64,000 bases of DNA from Aradus depressus (GCA_963662175.1 OY759214.1:2790001-2854000); one strand, 5' to 3'. Positions 21,087-33,326 are shown, numbered from the stretch's first letter. Notes: a model not told the origin generated them from the sequence alone. Program-made: numbers and translations.

Positions 21087-21926
21087 AAGACACTGGCCCG
21101 AAGTCTCTGCTACTGGAAGTGTATGGATCAGCACATCGAGGACCTGGTGAGAACCTGCGAGAACTGCTGCCTATACCAGAACAACCCACCCAAAATTGAG
21201 AGTCATCCTTGGGAGTCTCCGTCAGGACCTTGGCAGAGAATCCATGTCGACTTTGCTACTCCGCAGGCTGGCATCAACTATTTCATCATGGTGGATGCCT
21301 TTTCCAAGTGGACAGAAGTCATCTAAACCAAATGTACTACTTCGGATTGGTGCATTCGGCAATTACAGAAGCTATTCGCGACATTTGGTCTTCCGGCAAC
21401 CTTAGTATCCGATAATGGACCCCAGTTTAAGTCGAAAGTTTTCTCAGATTTCCTGGTCCAGAATGGTGTCATTCAGAAGACCATTGCGCCGTTTCATCCT
21501 GCTTCGAATGGCCAAGCAGAACGTTTTGTGCAAACTATAAAAAAAGCACTGCGAGTCATGGAGGGACAGAAAGGAAATGGGGAGGAAAAACTTTGCCGAC
21601 TTCTGATGCAGCTAAGAAGAGCTCCGAACGCAACAGGAACGAACGCTTACGTCCTGATGTTTGGAAGAGAGGGGAAGACCCTACTGGATCTCATGATGCC
21701 GAAGAAAGAAGTGAGGAGAGAAGATGTGGGGAAGAATATGAAAAGAGTATTCCAGTTGGGGGAGATGGTTCAAGTTAGGTGTTACAACGAGAGGGACAAA
21801 TGGAGGTTCGGGAGCATCATAGGACGGGAAGGTAGAGTCCAGTACCGAGTGAGGCTGGACAGTGGAGTCGTGTGGCGCAGGCATGTCAACCAGATCCTAA
21901 CGTCTCGATTACCGGCGGAGAGTTGA
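21087..21926 (+). pseudogene. Ty3/Gypsy-like integrase
   Basis: Begins with the zinc-finger end (YWKCMDQHIE, then CENC) and continues through the core: HVDF, SDNGPQF and GQAERFVQ carry the three acidic residues of the D,D-E triad. An in-frame TAA at 21324-21326 follows FSKWTEVI, just after the first Asp region. The frame is otherwise open to 21926 through a C-terminal GEMVQVR...RRHVNQI region typical of gypsy integrases. RT and RNase H are absent between protease and integrase, a deletion of roughly 2 kb judged by the usual family layout. The element cannot be autonomous. Confidence 0.88.
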
Positions 21927-23304
21927 TGTGTATATTTACATATGATTTCATTATTTGTGTAATTAACATATGTTCTATTTCCATAATTCAGTTAGTGTTA
22001 TGTTTCTAACCAAATAAAGGTTTATTTATGCGAATATGTTTATATCTATAATATTTAGTACATAATAATATCTAATCTTTTTTCTTTCATTTTTAGATTC
22101 AGGGGGTCAGAAAACATGAAATTCTAGTGAAGACTCAAGTTCAAATTTTCGATGGATGACATTTCTTTCATCTAGACTACTTATGTATATTTAAGTATAT
22201 ATTGTAAGTATTATTAAGTAATACTGACTGGCCAATATGCACGGAACATCAGGCCAAGATGTAAAAAAAAAAAAAAAAAAAGTAATACTGACCAAATAGT
22301 AACTGAGGTCATAGGGACTTTAACGGGGGGGAAGAAAAGGAGTGAGTGACTCATTATGTGTACTTCCTGGGGCCTACCTGTCATTACTAACAATTATGAC
22401 TCCAGCCAAGAAAATCGCCTTTTCGCATGGCGGGACTACCATTTTTAAAAACATTCGACAACCTCTTGTGAGTTCTTTTAATGTCCGATAGATAGCTCCA
22501 ACTTTCCTTTATAAAGCCAATATTTCAATTTTTTTTTTTTTTTTCATTTGTATTCAGTCTAAATTCATTCTCCATGGGCTCTACCCCGTACGGCCATGAA
22601 GAAAGGTCACACCACAACCAAATACAAAACAATGATGGCCTATGACCACCAGCGCTACCTGTTGGCACCACAGAGAACTGACCATGGAATGTCCTCTCCC
22701 ACTTTACTATAAAATTGCTCTCTATTCGCTTTTTGCTTTGCTTTTTTTAAAATTCTGTTTCTCTTTATAATTTTATTTTGTAAAACTATGGACAAAATAA
22801 TAAATCTAGAGAATAAAAACAGAATAATAATAAAAATAAAGAGGAAGGTTATAAATATGAAGTGTTACAAAGGTTTTCCTCTGTGGACAGGTGCGGTTAT
22901 ATGAACCAGAACTACTTCATGCTTCACAGAACTTACGTCCCCACTCTTCCTCCGTCAGTTCCTGTCAGCTCAGTAGTAGTCCAGAGTCCCTCAGTTCTGT
23001 GTTCTCCTCGTCCTCCGTCCTCATATCTTGTGTCAGCAGTTTTAAACTTAAAAATGACAATTAACAAAAGATAACATCACTTCTAATTTTATTATTAACT
23101 TGTTTTGGTTAATTTAATTGTTCAAAAAATTTTTATTTATTATTTTTTTTTTAAACTTTTGTGACATGTTGATTGTTTTTTTTGTTATTGTTGAAATGTT
23201 GCTGTATAACCGTTCCTGTCAGAAGACATTCAAATGCTTCAGCAACGTATTTTTAAAGGATACATCAGTTTGAGGTGGGAGAAACTTATTTTTTTAATAC
23301 CTAT
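21927..23304. other. no gene seen; gypsy 3' flank and a CTTCCCC-family scrap
   Basis: 21927-22060 may be LTR or 3' flank of the gypsy remnant (AATAAA in CCAAATAAAGG near 22011). 22095-22165 resembles the AACATGAAATTCTAGTGAAGACTC end of the CTTCCCC family. The remainder, 22170-23304, has no recognisable gene. Confidence 0.4.
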
Positions 23305-23775
23305 TTTATAATTTTACTTCCTCAGCTATATGATGTATAGAGGAAGTTATGTAATCGGTTAGATTCGATGTTGAATTTTCACTGGAATTTCATGTCTTCC
23401 TACTATGGAAGGCCCATTGATCCCAAAATGGAAAAAAATTATGTCTATGTGTCTGCGGACACAATAACTCCAGAAAGAATGAATTTATCAACACGAAATT
23501 TTATATGTGTATCCAGAACGCCATAAAGACAACACCTATTGATTTTCAGCCATTTTGGCGATAAGAAAAAGAGGGATTAGGGGGAAGGCTTAACACAAAA
23601 ACTGCAATAACTGCCATTATAATGAATTTATCAACACGAAATTTAGTATGAACATTGTGAAGCCCATATGTGAGTCAACTATCGATTTTTAGACCAAACG
23701 GTCGATTGGTTTTAGAGGGAGAGCGAAAACATATTTGATTAATTAATTCTGGGGAAGTATATTGCCGGTGATTCA
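23305..23775 (+). repeat. CTTCCCC-family repeat (copy d)
   Basis: Starts TACTTCCTCAGCTATATGATG and GAGGAAGTTATGTAATCGG. It ends TTCTGGGGAAGTATATTGCCGG followed by TGATTCA, the conserved 3' end of the family in this orientation. Confidence 0.85.
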
Positions 23776-24054
23776 ACGAATACATTTTTAAATATCTGCT
23801 TCTGATAACGTTTCGAAAGTTGTTCTTTGTGCAGAATGTCTTGGAATATTGTATTTTCCTGTGATTCATCATGTCTGCAATGACTAATCTCTGAAGTATT
23901 TCCTCCAGTGGGTTCAGCTGTTATTTGAGCTGCCCATTGCTGCAGACAGTTTAAAATGTTAACCAACTGTATATTTGTTGTTGATGATAATAAAAAGGCG
24001 TAAGCTTTGATAGATTGAAGTAAATATATAAGTCATCTTCTGTAATCAATTACT

Positions 24055-24430
24055 CGATGAATTATCGAGAACCAACTTCGCTCTTTCGATAAACCCCATT
24101 TCCTTTTCGACCGATTTGGCTGAGACTCCATAGCTATCTTACTTATGGATTAATAAATCCACTTATCAAATTTCACATCGATACATTCATTGCATCGATA
24201 GTTTTGAGGGTTCAGCCCTCAATTCCTTTTGGCCAATTTCGATATAAATCAATAATTGTCGACCTGCATTCGTATCGATATTGTCAGCCTATCTGGACTT
24301 ATCGTGCAGACAGAGAGAATTTTGTGGATTCAGATAGTGGGAAAATATGAAATTCTGGTGAAAACTCGGTATCGAATTTTGAACAAATTACATGCCTAAT
24401 ACCTTATACATACTACATACATGTAGTATA
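24055..24430 (-). repeat. CTTCCCC-family repeat (copy e)
   Basis: Minus-oriented, diverged copy. Recognisable by ACATTCATTGCATCGATAGTTTT, TATCTGGACTTATCGTG and AAATATGAAATTCTGGTGAAAACTC blocks. Confidence 0.7.
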
Positions 24431-24632
24431 GCTACAGCTAAGGATGTGAAAAACAGTTGGGAGGTATCACACATCTGATAATCTTATCAGCGTGATACCG
24501 GCCATGTGGTGACTCATTGGTTCTATATCATATCAAATGTGTTATATTTCGTGTACCTATTATTAATATTGTCTTTTGTTTATACGTACAATAATTCGAA
24601 TAAACAATAGTTTATGTTGATCAAGTTACTTG

Positions 24633-25262
24633 TTACTTCTCCAGCTTTTTGAAGCAAAGGAGAAGTTATGTAATCGGTCGGAAATTCGACTTCGAGTTTT
24701 CATCGAAGTTTGATTTCAAAAATGAATTTCTACCGATAACATAACTTTAACACCATTTAAACAATTAATTTTTCGTTCTCCCGCAATTATTAAAAAAATC
24801 AATAGTTAATCCTCACACTAAATGTTGTTTGTATTATTATACATTCATTACACTGGCAGTTATTTTTCATTCGACCCGCCATTCCTCTAATCCCCGCCTT
24901 CTCTTTGGTCCTCAATTAAAGAGAGCCGTCCTTATGGGGTTTGGAATTTGAATATAAAATTTCATGTCGATACATACATTACCTACATCGGCAGTTATTA
25001 TGGTTTATATATATATATAATAAATTTTTGTAATTGTGAGGTGGGAAATCATGAAATTCCGTTGAAAACTCAGCATCGAATTTCTGGCCGATTACATAAC
25101 TTCCCCTATAAAAACCGGCAATCTCTTCCTACTCGGCAAATTCGGGTATCATATTCAGATTCTCAATCTTCCTTACAACATTTTATGACGAAACATCGCC
25201 AGTTATTTGGGTTTTTTAATTCAACCCCCCTTCCTTTTGGATGAAAACCAACAGGCCTTAGG
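24633..25262. repeat. CTTCCCC-family repeats, head to head (copies f)
   Basis: 24633-24735 is the plus-oriented start (ACTTCTCCAGC, then GAGAAGTTATGTAATCGGTC). From about 24765 the sequence turns to the minus-oriented form through 25110, then more family-like text to 25262. This is either two copies or an internal inversion. Confidence 0.65.
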
Positions 25263-25264
25263 TT

Positions 25265-25508
25265 TTTGTATCTAGAAGGTGATAAAACCTTGAGCACGCC
25301 GTCCTTCGGATAGGACGTTAAGCGATGGTCCCGAGCCTGTACGGTGTCAGGTACTCGTTAAAGACCCCTAATCTAGGTAAGGCAAAATTTAGGACTCCCA
25401 CTGTAGAGACGGGCTGTTGTCCACTAGAGCGACGAAAGAGCGCTCTGGTAGTAGGCGGTATGACCTCGTAGTTGAGGCCCGCGCATGAGTTACAATAACC
25501 AACTAACT
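25265..25508 (+). mobile_element. tRNA-derived SINE, 5'-truncated (copy 4)
   Basis: Body from TTTGTATCTAGAAGG onward with the conserved GAGCACGCCGTCCTTCGG and GGTCCCGAGCCTGTACGG blocks. The end is CATGAGTTACAATAACCAACTAACT. The tRNA-like head is missing. Confidence 0.8.
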
Positions 25509-25824
25509 GCAGTTGTCTGCCAATATACCATTCCAATGGGAGTTATCGTGTTGTTTTCTCATTTTTGTTTTGTTCGGGGATATTATAAAACAGGTCTGCC
25601 CCAGATAATTGTGTTAATTCATTGTAACTTTAATTACACACATATTCATACGTTACCTAACATTCATATTTATATAACCCTGTATCTATTTTCTTTTTGT
25701 TGTTATTATTTTCTTTATAAACTCATCGCCTCACACAAATTGGTTCTTTTATATTGTTTGTTTATCATATTCTCTAGTTGAAATTTTGCGCTATGTTCTT
25801 CCGATTTTAGTAGGTAGTTTAAAG

Positions 25825-26088
25825 GGGGGCGCCAAGAGCTCAGAGGTAGCGTTCTGAAGATCGCTGGACCAAAAGCGGGCTGAGGCAGTTTTTTTTTTAT
25901 CTGGGAGGTAAAAATCATTGAGCACGCCTTCCTTCGGATGGGATGTTATGCGATATCAGGTACTCGTTAAAGTCTTTATCTACTCTAGGCGAATAAACCT
26001 AGGTAGGCAAAAATTAGGACTCTAGAGTCGGGCTCATGTCCACCAGAGCGGTCGTTGTTAAAGCCCGGGCACGAGTTCTAACTAACTA
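25825..26088 (+). mobile_element. tRNA-derived SINE, internally deleted (copy 5)
   Basis: Head GGGGGCGCCAAGAGCTCAGAGG is present and the body lacks some internal blocks. The end is CACGAGTTCTAACTAACTAG. Confidence 0.8.
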
Positions 26089-26740
26089 GTCGTTTAAGAA
26101 ATGTCTTGTTTCTGGCAATAAATTTATGTTTTAAAGTTATTGCATTATGCACATTTTTATCAGCTAACTAACTTTTAAAAAATAAATATTCAGAATTGAA
26201 TTACTATTTTATTTAGTTAATATTACTCAGTTAATATTCCACTCATAAAATGTTGTTTTTTGCTGCTTAAGTGGCGTTGGTACAACTTCAAATAAATAAG
26301 TCTCTTGAAGTTTTTACGAAAATTCATACCGATGAGGAACGTCACTTATACTTTCCAACCAATTTTGGTTAAAATTGGTTCAGTGTTTAATTGAAAAAAA
26401 CATTTTAAATTATTTTATTTTTCTTATAACCTTGTTCCTGGAGCCAACTAGTATTTTACCATATTCACAATCATTTAATCGAATTAGGAGCATTGGTCAA
26501 ACTTTCCAAGGCAACTATGGGAAAGTTCTTTCAGATTTAACGCTCTATCAGCTGCTGTGGTTATTAGCAACGGGGTATCTACAGGTAGGCCACCTCATTC
26601 GAGGTGATTCGAAATTAGTTCTATTTAAAGACAAGCATTGTTGGACACTACAGATCCCTAAATCCAAAGTTTTTTTGTAAAATTGTACAAATTAAAATGA
26701 GTTTTACATTTATTTAAAAGTTAGGTACCTACTGTTTTTG
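26089..26740. other. no gene recognised
   Basis: A 101-residue plus-strand frame (26375-26680) has a mixed, protein-like composition (GQTFQGNYGKVLSDLTLY) but no domain I know. It starts in AT-rich DNA and could be a TE or gene fragment. Nothing else is seen. Confidence 0.3.
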
Positions 26741-26925
26741 TGACTCATGTCCGAGTTTTAGCTACGAGGTCAAATCGCTCTTTCGATGATCTAGTGGTCA
26801 TGAACCCTACTCCACTGTGGGTCCTTCATTTTGTCTAGCCTGGTTTAGTTAATTAGAGTAAAGATCTTCAAAGAGTACCTTAAACTGCACAGGCTCGGGA
26901 TCATCGCTTAACCACCGGCGCCCTC
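26741..26925 (-). mobile_element. tRNA-derived SINE, internally deleted (copy 6)
   Basis: Minus strand. GACTCATGTCCGAGTTTTAGC marks its 3' end and ACCACCGGCGCCCTC its 5' head. About half of the family length is missing. Confidence 0.8.
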
Positions 26926-27089
26926 TCTGGGCATTACTTGTCTACATCTGCTTGGCATTCAAGTCTCTTAGCCTTTTCAATTAGGTCGTAAAAACAATTT
27001 ATTATCAATTAAACTTTGCATTGTGTTTTTTTTAGAGAGAGAGGGAAAAGGAATCAACTATCCTAACCAGAAAGTCTCTGACTCTTAAT

Positions 27090-27500
27090 ACCCAGCTAAC
27101 GTTGTATAGGTGACGTTATGTAACCTATTGACTACTCGATATTTCGAATAATGGGATTTTATATCGCGTTCATTATCATATAAATAATAACTTCTGATAG
27201 AATGTCGACCCGAGTCCCATATACTCTTCAATTTACGGTCAAAGGATAGGTGGCTTAATACTAGTACAGTAACTGATCTAAATACGTATCTACAGGAAAT
27301 TTTACATGTGGACACAGGACCCGGTAAGGACTTCATGTTGATTTTCAACGAAATTGGCCTTACGGTGGTTTCAGAATAGAGGAGTGGTGAGGGGGGGGGG
27401 GGGGGGGGGCGCATCTTAAAGACGCTAATAATAGTCGATGTAACAAATATATCATCACCTCATTTACTAAGATTCAGAAGACGGCTGTTGATGTTCAGAT
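27090..27500 (+). repeat. CTTCCCC-family repeat (diverged) with poly(G)
   Basis: Weak matches (GACGTTATGTAACCTATTGAC; GACTTCATGTTGATTTTCAACG) and a G tract at 27391-27409 in the usual place. Confidence 0.5.
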
Positions 27501-27598
27501 GGAGAGCTCTTAGTCGACCTGGGGAATGAAGAGCATTGTCTTCGTACAGTTGGGGAAGTAACAATATGGGTCACGTGCGAGGCTGGCCAAGTGCGATA

Positions 27599-27885
27599 AG
27601 GGTCCATACGCTCACAATGGTTTGCCGTCCTTAGTATTTAGGGTCCATACGCTCACAATGGTTTGCCGTCCTTAGTATTTAGGGTCCATACGCTCACAAT
27701 GGTTTGTCGTCCTTAGTATTTAGGGTTCATACGCTCACAATCGTTTGCCGTCCTTAGTATTTAGGGTCCATACGATCACAATGGTTTGCCGTCCTTAGTA
27801 TTTAGGGTCCATACGCTCACAATGGTTTGCCGTCCTTAGTATTTAGGGTCCATACGCTCACAATGGTTTGCCGTCCTTAGTATTT
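27599..27885 (+). repeat. 41-bp tandem repeat, 7 units
   Basis: Seven units of 41 bp starting AGGGTCCATACGCTCACAAT at 27599, 27640, 27681, 27722, 27763, 27804 and 27845. They differ by at most a few single-base changes, so the array is young. It is not in frame with any ORF. Confidence 0.95.
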
Positions 27886-28656
27886 GTGCAACAAGAGTAA
27901 TAAACTAATTTTCGGGACAAATGTTAGCTTTCTAGCTATAACGTTTCAGAAGTTGTAAAGTTGTCACAGAATGACGGACGGACACTCATGACCTTTCCAT
28001 AAATAAGGGTTTCGATTGTACTATTTATGGCACAGAACCGAATTTTGGGCAGCTAGAATCATGATCCCTCCCCTCGTGATGGTGATTAGTGCTCTTGCAT
28101 TGTATTTACGAACGACTCTGATAACATTGGTCATGTATTTCGAAAGGCGGTCACCATTATTGGTTACAGTGAGAAGTGTGTCTTGCTCCGGGACCAGCCC
28201 AAATAGTTGACCAGAAAACCTGTTCCCGAGGTTCGTACGATGAACGGTAAGGTGCCATAGACAGTTAGGAGGGGGGTCTGTGTCAGTTGTGATACTCCAC
28301 TTATGTCAACAATGGGACACCTCATGTTAACAATGGCTCCTCCTAACAATGATCTCTCTCTCAAATAAGACAACTCCTTCATTCATCTCTAATAGCTCCC
28401 TCTTTCATATCTTCTCCATTGATTAATATGTTTTGTATCACGATTAGTGTCACTGTTATACCAATTAGTAAATTGTTACCGACTTTTAACGTGTTGTTAC
28501 AATCGTCAAGTGCCGAGAAGACGTTACTGTAGACACTACCCACTTTGTGGTGGTCGGTGATTATGTTTAACTTACCTAATTATTACACCTCATCAATATC
28601 TACGTACATATACCGAGTTAGACTACTGAGCGCAAGATCGCAGAGGCTCTTAGTTT
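27886..28656. other. no gene seen
   Basis: Unassigned sequence with only short ORFs (64 and 72 residues) of no recognisable type. Confidence 0.4.
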
Positions 28657-28776
28657 TTTATCTGTGAGATGAGAACGCCATCCTTCGGATGGGACGTTAA
28701 GCGATGGTCCCGAGCCTGGGCGATGTCATATACTCGTTAAAAAACCATAAGAGTAAACCTAGCTAAGCAAAATTTA
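28657..28776 (+). mobile_element. tRNA-derived SINE, left part, interrupted (copy 7)
   Basis: SINE body from TTTTTATCTGTGAGATG to AAGCAAAATTTA, where a TIR element is inserted. The SINE resumes at 30386. Confidence 0.85.
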
Positions 28777-30385
28777 TAGTCCAGGAGCCCAGTTCAAAAA
28801 AGTGACTTATTTTATGAAAACTTTTATTATGAAATTTTCAAAATATCCATCCTCGATATCCAAAAATTGGCAGTCTGAAATCTCAAAGCCGATGGAATAC
28901 AAAATGGCGGGCAATTAAAACCTATAGCTTTTTTGAAAAAATTGACTTATTTTATGACAAATGAAACTTGGCCTATCTGAAACTAGATAAAATTTGGTTT
29001 TAAAAAATCCTAGTCTGAACTCATAAATCCGATGGAACGGCTAATCAGACTTCACTCAAAATCCCACTTTTGTAACCCAAAAATTGACTTTTTTTTGACA
29101 AATGAAACTTACTTAGCCTATCTTAAACTAGATAAAATACGATGTCATTGCCTGCGTCAGCGTTTATAGTTTATAGTTATAGTATGGAGTACGTGAAAAA
29201 TTGTTTTCAGTTCTTCTAACTGAAAAACCCCCATTTCGTAGCTGTCGGGTAAGAACTACTGGACCAGGCTGATGATCGGGGAAAATTGACGTAACAACGG
29301 AATAATCTGGTGGTACCACTCGCAATAGCTGGGATTTTATAGCCGTGAAGTTAGAATAACGTGCTTTATGAAAACCAAACGATATGTCAATAGTTGGAGG
29401 TATTGAAAAATCCTTGTGTGTCATATGTACTTTCTCATCCTAGAAATCTCGACATTTCTTCTAAGTTCTTTCAGCGAATTTATTCTGTTCTTATCCCAAA
29501 ACTAGCAGACCCAAAAGTCAGAAATTAATAACATCTTCCGGTGTTTTAAAAATAATTTGTGCGTTTTGCAAAAGAAGCAGAAAGATTTTTAATAAACATT
29601 AATTATCAGCGCCACCAAAAATTAATAATCACGGCTATACTCCTCAATTTCGGATTACGTAAGACTCATAGATATATTCCATAATTTAAATCGAAGCACT
29701 CGAATGGGAGATACAAACAGTTTAATCAAAAGTCTATATAATATGAACAATTTATTTTTTATAACGTCTCATACAAATTATTCCAGATGGATTGTTACTA
29801 TCATAGAAAATAATTTTCTAGTTCTATTCTATTAATTCTATAAAATCTATTCTATTCTATTAATAGAATAATAGAATTATTCTATTATTGCCTTAAAAAA
29901 AGAAAACGACGTCTCTCGACAGCTAGGAAATGAGGGTTTTTCAGCTAGAAGAACTGAAAAAAAATGTTCACGTACTCCATATGATTTGACTTTAGAACAA
30001 ACTATAAACGCTGACGCAGGCAATGAGCTTACTGGCATATCATCTTACACGAATTCGATTTCAGCGAGGCAAAGGAGGGCCTTTAGCCGTTCACAAAGAA
30101 CAGAAATAACAAGTTCCTTAATGGATGAAGCTGGTCTAGACAGGAAAGAAGACGAGACGACCTAAGAAGACATGACGACCTAAGAAGACGAAGTTTCATT
30201 TGTCATAAAATAAGTCAATTTTTTCAAAAAAAAACATAGATTTTAATTGGCCGCCATTTACTATTCCATCCGTTTTGAGTTTTCAGACTGCCATTTTTTG
30301 GATCTCGAGAATGGATATTTTGAAAATTTCATAATAATAGTTTTCATAAAATAAGTCACCCTTTTTGCACTGGGCTCCTGGATTA
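28777..30385. mobile_element. non-autonomous DNA transposon with long inverted ends
   Basis: A 1.6-kb insertion in a SINE, duplicating TTA (28774-28776 and 30386-30388). The ends read TAGTCCAGGAGCCCAG and, inverted, TAATCCAGGAGCCCAG. Similarity between the ends continues imperfectly for roughly 450-480 bp, including GCCTGCGTCAGCGTTTATAG and ACTGAAAAACCC blocks. The middle (about 29270-29900) has no transposase; an 86-residue minus-strand frame at 29164-29424 is not a recognised protein. A 3-bp TTA duplication is compatible with PIF/Harbinger, but the terminal sequence alone does not settle the superfamily. Confidence 0.82.
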
Positions 30386-30466
30386 TTAGGACTCCCGCAG
30401 TAGAGACGGGCTCATGTCGACCAGAGTGACGAAAGAAAGCTCTGGTAGTAGACGATATGACCTCGT
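30386..30466 (+). mobile_element. tRNA-derived SINE, right part (copy 7 continued)
   Basis: Continues the copy at 28657-28776: TTAGGACTCCCGCAGTAGAG through GATATGACCTCGTG. The last ~25 bp of the family are missing. Confidence 0.85.
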
Positions 30467-30846
30467 GCCGTTACATACCTTCCCCTGTGCCTCATATATC
30501 TGGGGAAGTGGTGTAAAAGTAGGACCAAAACAACCAATCTTATCTGAGACTACGTTCGTGTTATCAGAATGTTGTCATTGTTATCATCCTGCACCCTCAA
30601 ATCTGTAGGAACAAATAGAACTGGTACCGAACAGCTGGAGCATTATTGAACACTTGTTCTTTTTGTTCCGAACATAGCTACAGAACGTTTTGGGAACGAA
30701 TTGGGTTAGCGGAACGTACTCAGAACAAAGCTTCTGTCCACTGTTTGTCTTCTTTACATTTATTGCTACTATTCAATTCATTTATTATATTAAAATATCA
30801 TCCGATTTCCCGCAATTACCTAGTATCTTCACGTGGACGAGACTAG

Positions 30847-31305
30847 TCACAAATCTGGGGACGTAGCTCGCTGTTCACTTCTCTGAAGGAGACGCCCGAT
30901 AAGGAGCCCTTCGCGTGTTCAGACCATTCTGGAGACGTACGTCGGCTGTTCTCTTCACTGAAGGAGACGCCCGGTAAAGAGCCCTTCGCGTGTTCAGACC
31001 ATTCTGGGAACGTACGTCGGCTGTTCTCTTCACTGAAGGAGACGCCCGGTAAAGAGCCCTTCGTGTGTTCAGACCATTCTGGAGACGTACGTCGGATGTT
31101 CTCTTCTCTGAAGGAGACGCCCGTTAAAGAGCCCTTCGCGTGTTCAGACCATTCTGGAGACGTACGTCGGCTGTTCTCTTCTCTGAAGGAGACGGCCGAT
31201 AAAGAGCCCTTTGCGTGTTCAGACTATTCTGCTGTTCACGATACGCTACTTTACCACCTGGCTAATCATGAAAGAGGTCTCAAAAACGTTGAACCTGCTG
31301 TTTAA
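30847..31305 (+). CDS. open frame of five 75-bp (25-residue) tandem repeats
   Basis: Units begin near 30855, 30929, 31004, 31079 and 31154, each 75 bp except the first, which has lost 1 nt. One frame is open from 30847 to the stop at 31305 and reads a 25-residue unit of the form GDVRRLFSSLKETPVKEPFA plus CSDHS. The first ATG is at 31063, inside the third unit. A unique tail (HDTLLYHLANHERGL) follows the repeats. I recognise no family. It may be a fragment of a repeat-containing gene or simply a minisatellite with a period divisible by three. Confidence 0.4.
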   Translation, partial: SQIWGRSSLFTSLKETPDKEPFACSDHSGDVRRLFSSLKETPGKEPFACSDHSGNVRRLFSSLKETPGKEPFVCSDHSGDVRRMFSSLKETPVKEPFACSDHSGDVRRLFSSLKETADKEPFACSDYSAVHDTLLYHLANHERGLKNVEPAV

Positions 31306-31432
31306 CAGCACACATCTGGAGCCTATACTAAAGAACCCCCTGTCCCAGGTAACTAAGCGTGGTTAGACATGGACACCATAGAATAGTCGGACTCATTACT
31401 CATTGTCCACCAGAGAGCGCTCTGGCGATAGT

Positions 31433-31878
31433 TTTACTTTCCCAGCTATCCGTAGAATAGGGGAAGTTATGTAATCGGCGAGAAATTCGATGTTGAGTTT
31501 TCGCCGAAATATAATATTTCCCAACAACCTGATTCAAGAAATGAAAAAAAAAGCTGTCTGTCTATGTGTGTCTTTGAACACGATATATAATTTAATCGAC
31601 TAACTTTATGTGTGTATCCAGAAGCCCATAAGGACGACACCTGTTGATTTTCAGCCAAATCGGCTAAAGGAATTGGGGGGGGGGGGGGAGGGGGGGGGGG
31701 GGGGGGGGCTTAAAAATGAATTTATCAACATAAAGTTTAGTAATAGGATTCAGAAGCCCAAATATAAGTCAACTACTGATATTTATCTTAAACGGTCGAC
31801 TGGTTTTGCAGAGGAGGCGAAAAGGTAATCGATTAATTCGTTCTGGGGAAGTAGATTGCCGGTGATTCACCAGCTAAT
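31433..31878 (+). repeat. CTTCCCC-family repeat, near complete (copy g) with poly(G)
   Basis: Starts ACTTTCCCAGCTATCCG, then GGGGAAGTTATGTAATCGGC. It ends TTCTGGGGAAGTAGATTGCC plus GGTGATTCACC. The interior holds an interrupted G tract at about 31675-31708. This is one of the clearest copies of the family. Confidence 0.85.
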
Positions 31879-33326
31879 TGTTTTTTGTTTATTATTATTT
31901 GTTTGTTTTTTTCCTCACTGTAGATCATATTGGCCAAATACAAAGACAGGAGATGCTAAACTCAGTATTTTCTAATTAAGAGAAACTGTTCGTTTAATGA
32001 AGGCGCGCTACTATTCTGAACGATAGATCTCGGCTTCTAATGGACGTGCCAGATAACTCAAAATTCGCATGTTTAGCGCCCAATTAATTTTTTTTTTTTT
32101 AATTAACCCGCCAACTTCCCGTTTCCATGCGTCTGTCCTTAAATTTCAGGATTCTTGGAAATATATTATTCCCAAAATTTCGAGATTAACAATTAAATAA
32201 TCAGCATTAATTTTACTTTGAGTTATAAACACAAACCTGGTTCGTCATCATTTTCAACGACAGCTCTAAGTTTGAACAGCTCTCTGAAATGTGGTTTACG
32301 CATGATAAATGTATTGAAGTTGCAGGACGTCAGTTCGAACATTTACTACAATAAAATTCATTTATTAGGTTTGATATTGGTCTAACAAAAAAATGTCTCA
32401 TTTAACCTTCCCTTAATTTTTCCACAAGAATCTAAATATGTAAAAAAAATGGGTTGACAGTCAAAAAAAATGTTTTTTTAGACTCATAAAAAACGTTAAA
32501 AATTTTCATTTATTTAAAAGTTAGATTACAGCAAATAATGCGGTCAATTCTACTCTAAATTTTGTTGAGAAAATCATTATTTTTCGAGTTATTTACCCAG
32601 GTCATGCCATGTTATTTCTGCTTAAAGAACGTGACCTTCCTTTCTACAAGAACGATTTACAGAACAGTTCAGGAGTTATCGTTCAAACGGACACAAATCT
32701 TCTGACGCCTTCTAATGAATATAAACGGACATAAATAAACTCTATGTTTCTTTATTGATTCTTTTCATGTTTCGACCTCCCTGTCCTTCCCCTGGTCCGA
32801 TTTTTTTGGTTTCTTGATCTTCCTCTTTACAAAAACCATTCTTGTGAGAAGTTTGACTATAAACTTCTAAGAGTATGCTCCCAGGTTCATATTAGAGTTT
32901 TGTGTTACGTTCCTGGTCTCAACGCTAAATTAGGTTCTTCATATTCTCTCTCTCTTTCTCTCTCTTCTCAACGAATCCAGAGAAAGATAAGGCGTTGAAA
33001 CAGGTTTGGGCGAAAGTTGAGCAACATACGAAATAGCGTTGGTCATATAATATTACGAAATTAAACAGGTTTTTTTTCGGTACTTGGGGGAAGGTCAGTA
33101 GGCCGTCTGTTGTATATCGTTTGTTTGTTTCTCAATTTTTTTTCTGCAATATATATACTATATATGTTGAGAGATTGCAACAGATCTCTTGGTGAGCTGA
33201 TTGTGGTTGGTTTGAAGATGTCTAATTTGAGTCTAAGTGTAAGTGAGGTGAGAAGGCTGTAGTTTAGATGCAATGAATGTATTGACACAAATCGTTCGAT
33301 GAGGATTGATAACTCTTAGACAAAAA
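31879..33326. other. no gene seen
   Basis: About 1.4 kb of unassigned AT-rich DNA including a CT-rich tract near 32945-32970. I find no ORF with a recognisable domain. Confidence 0.4.
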
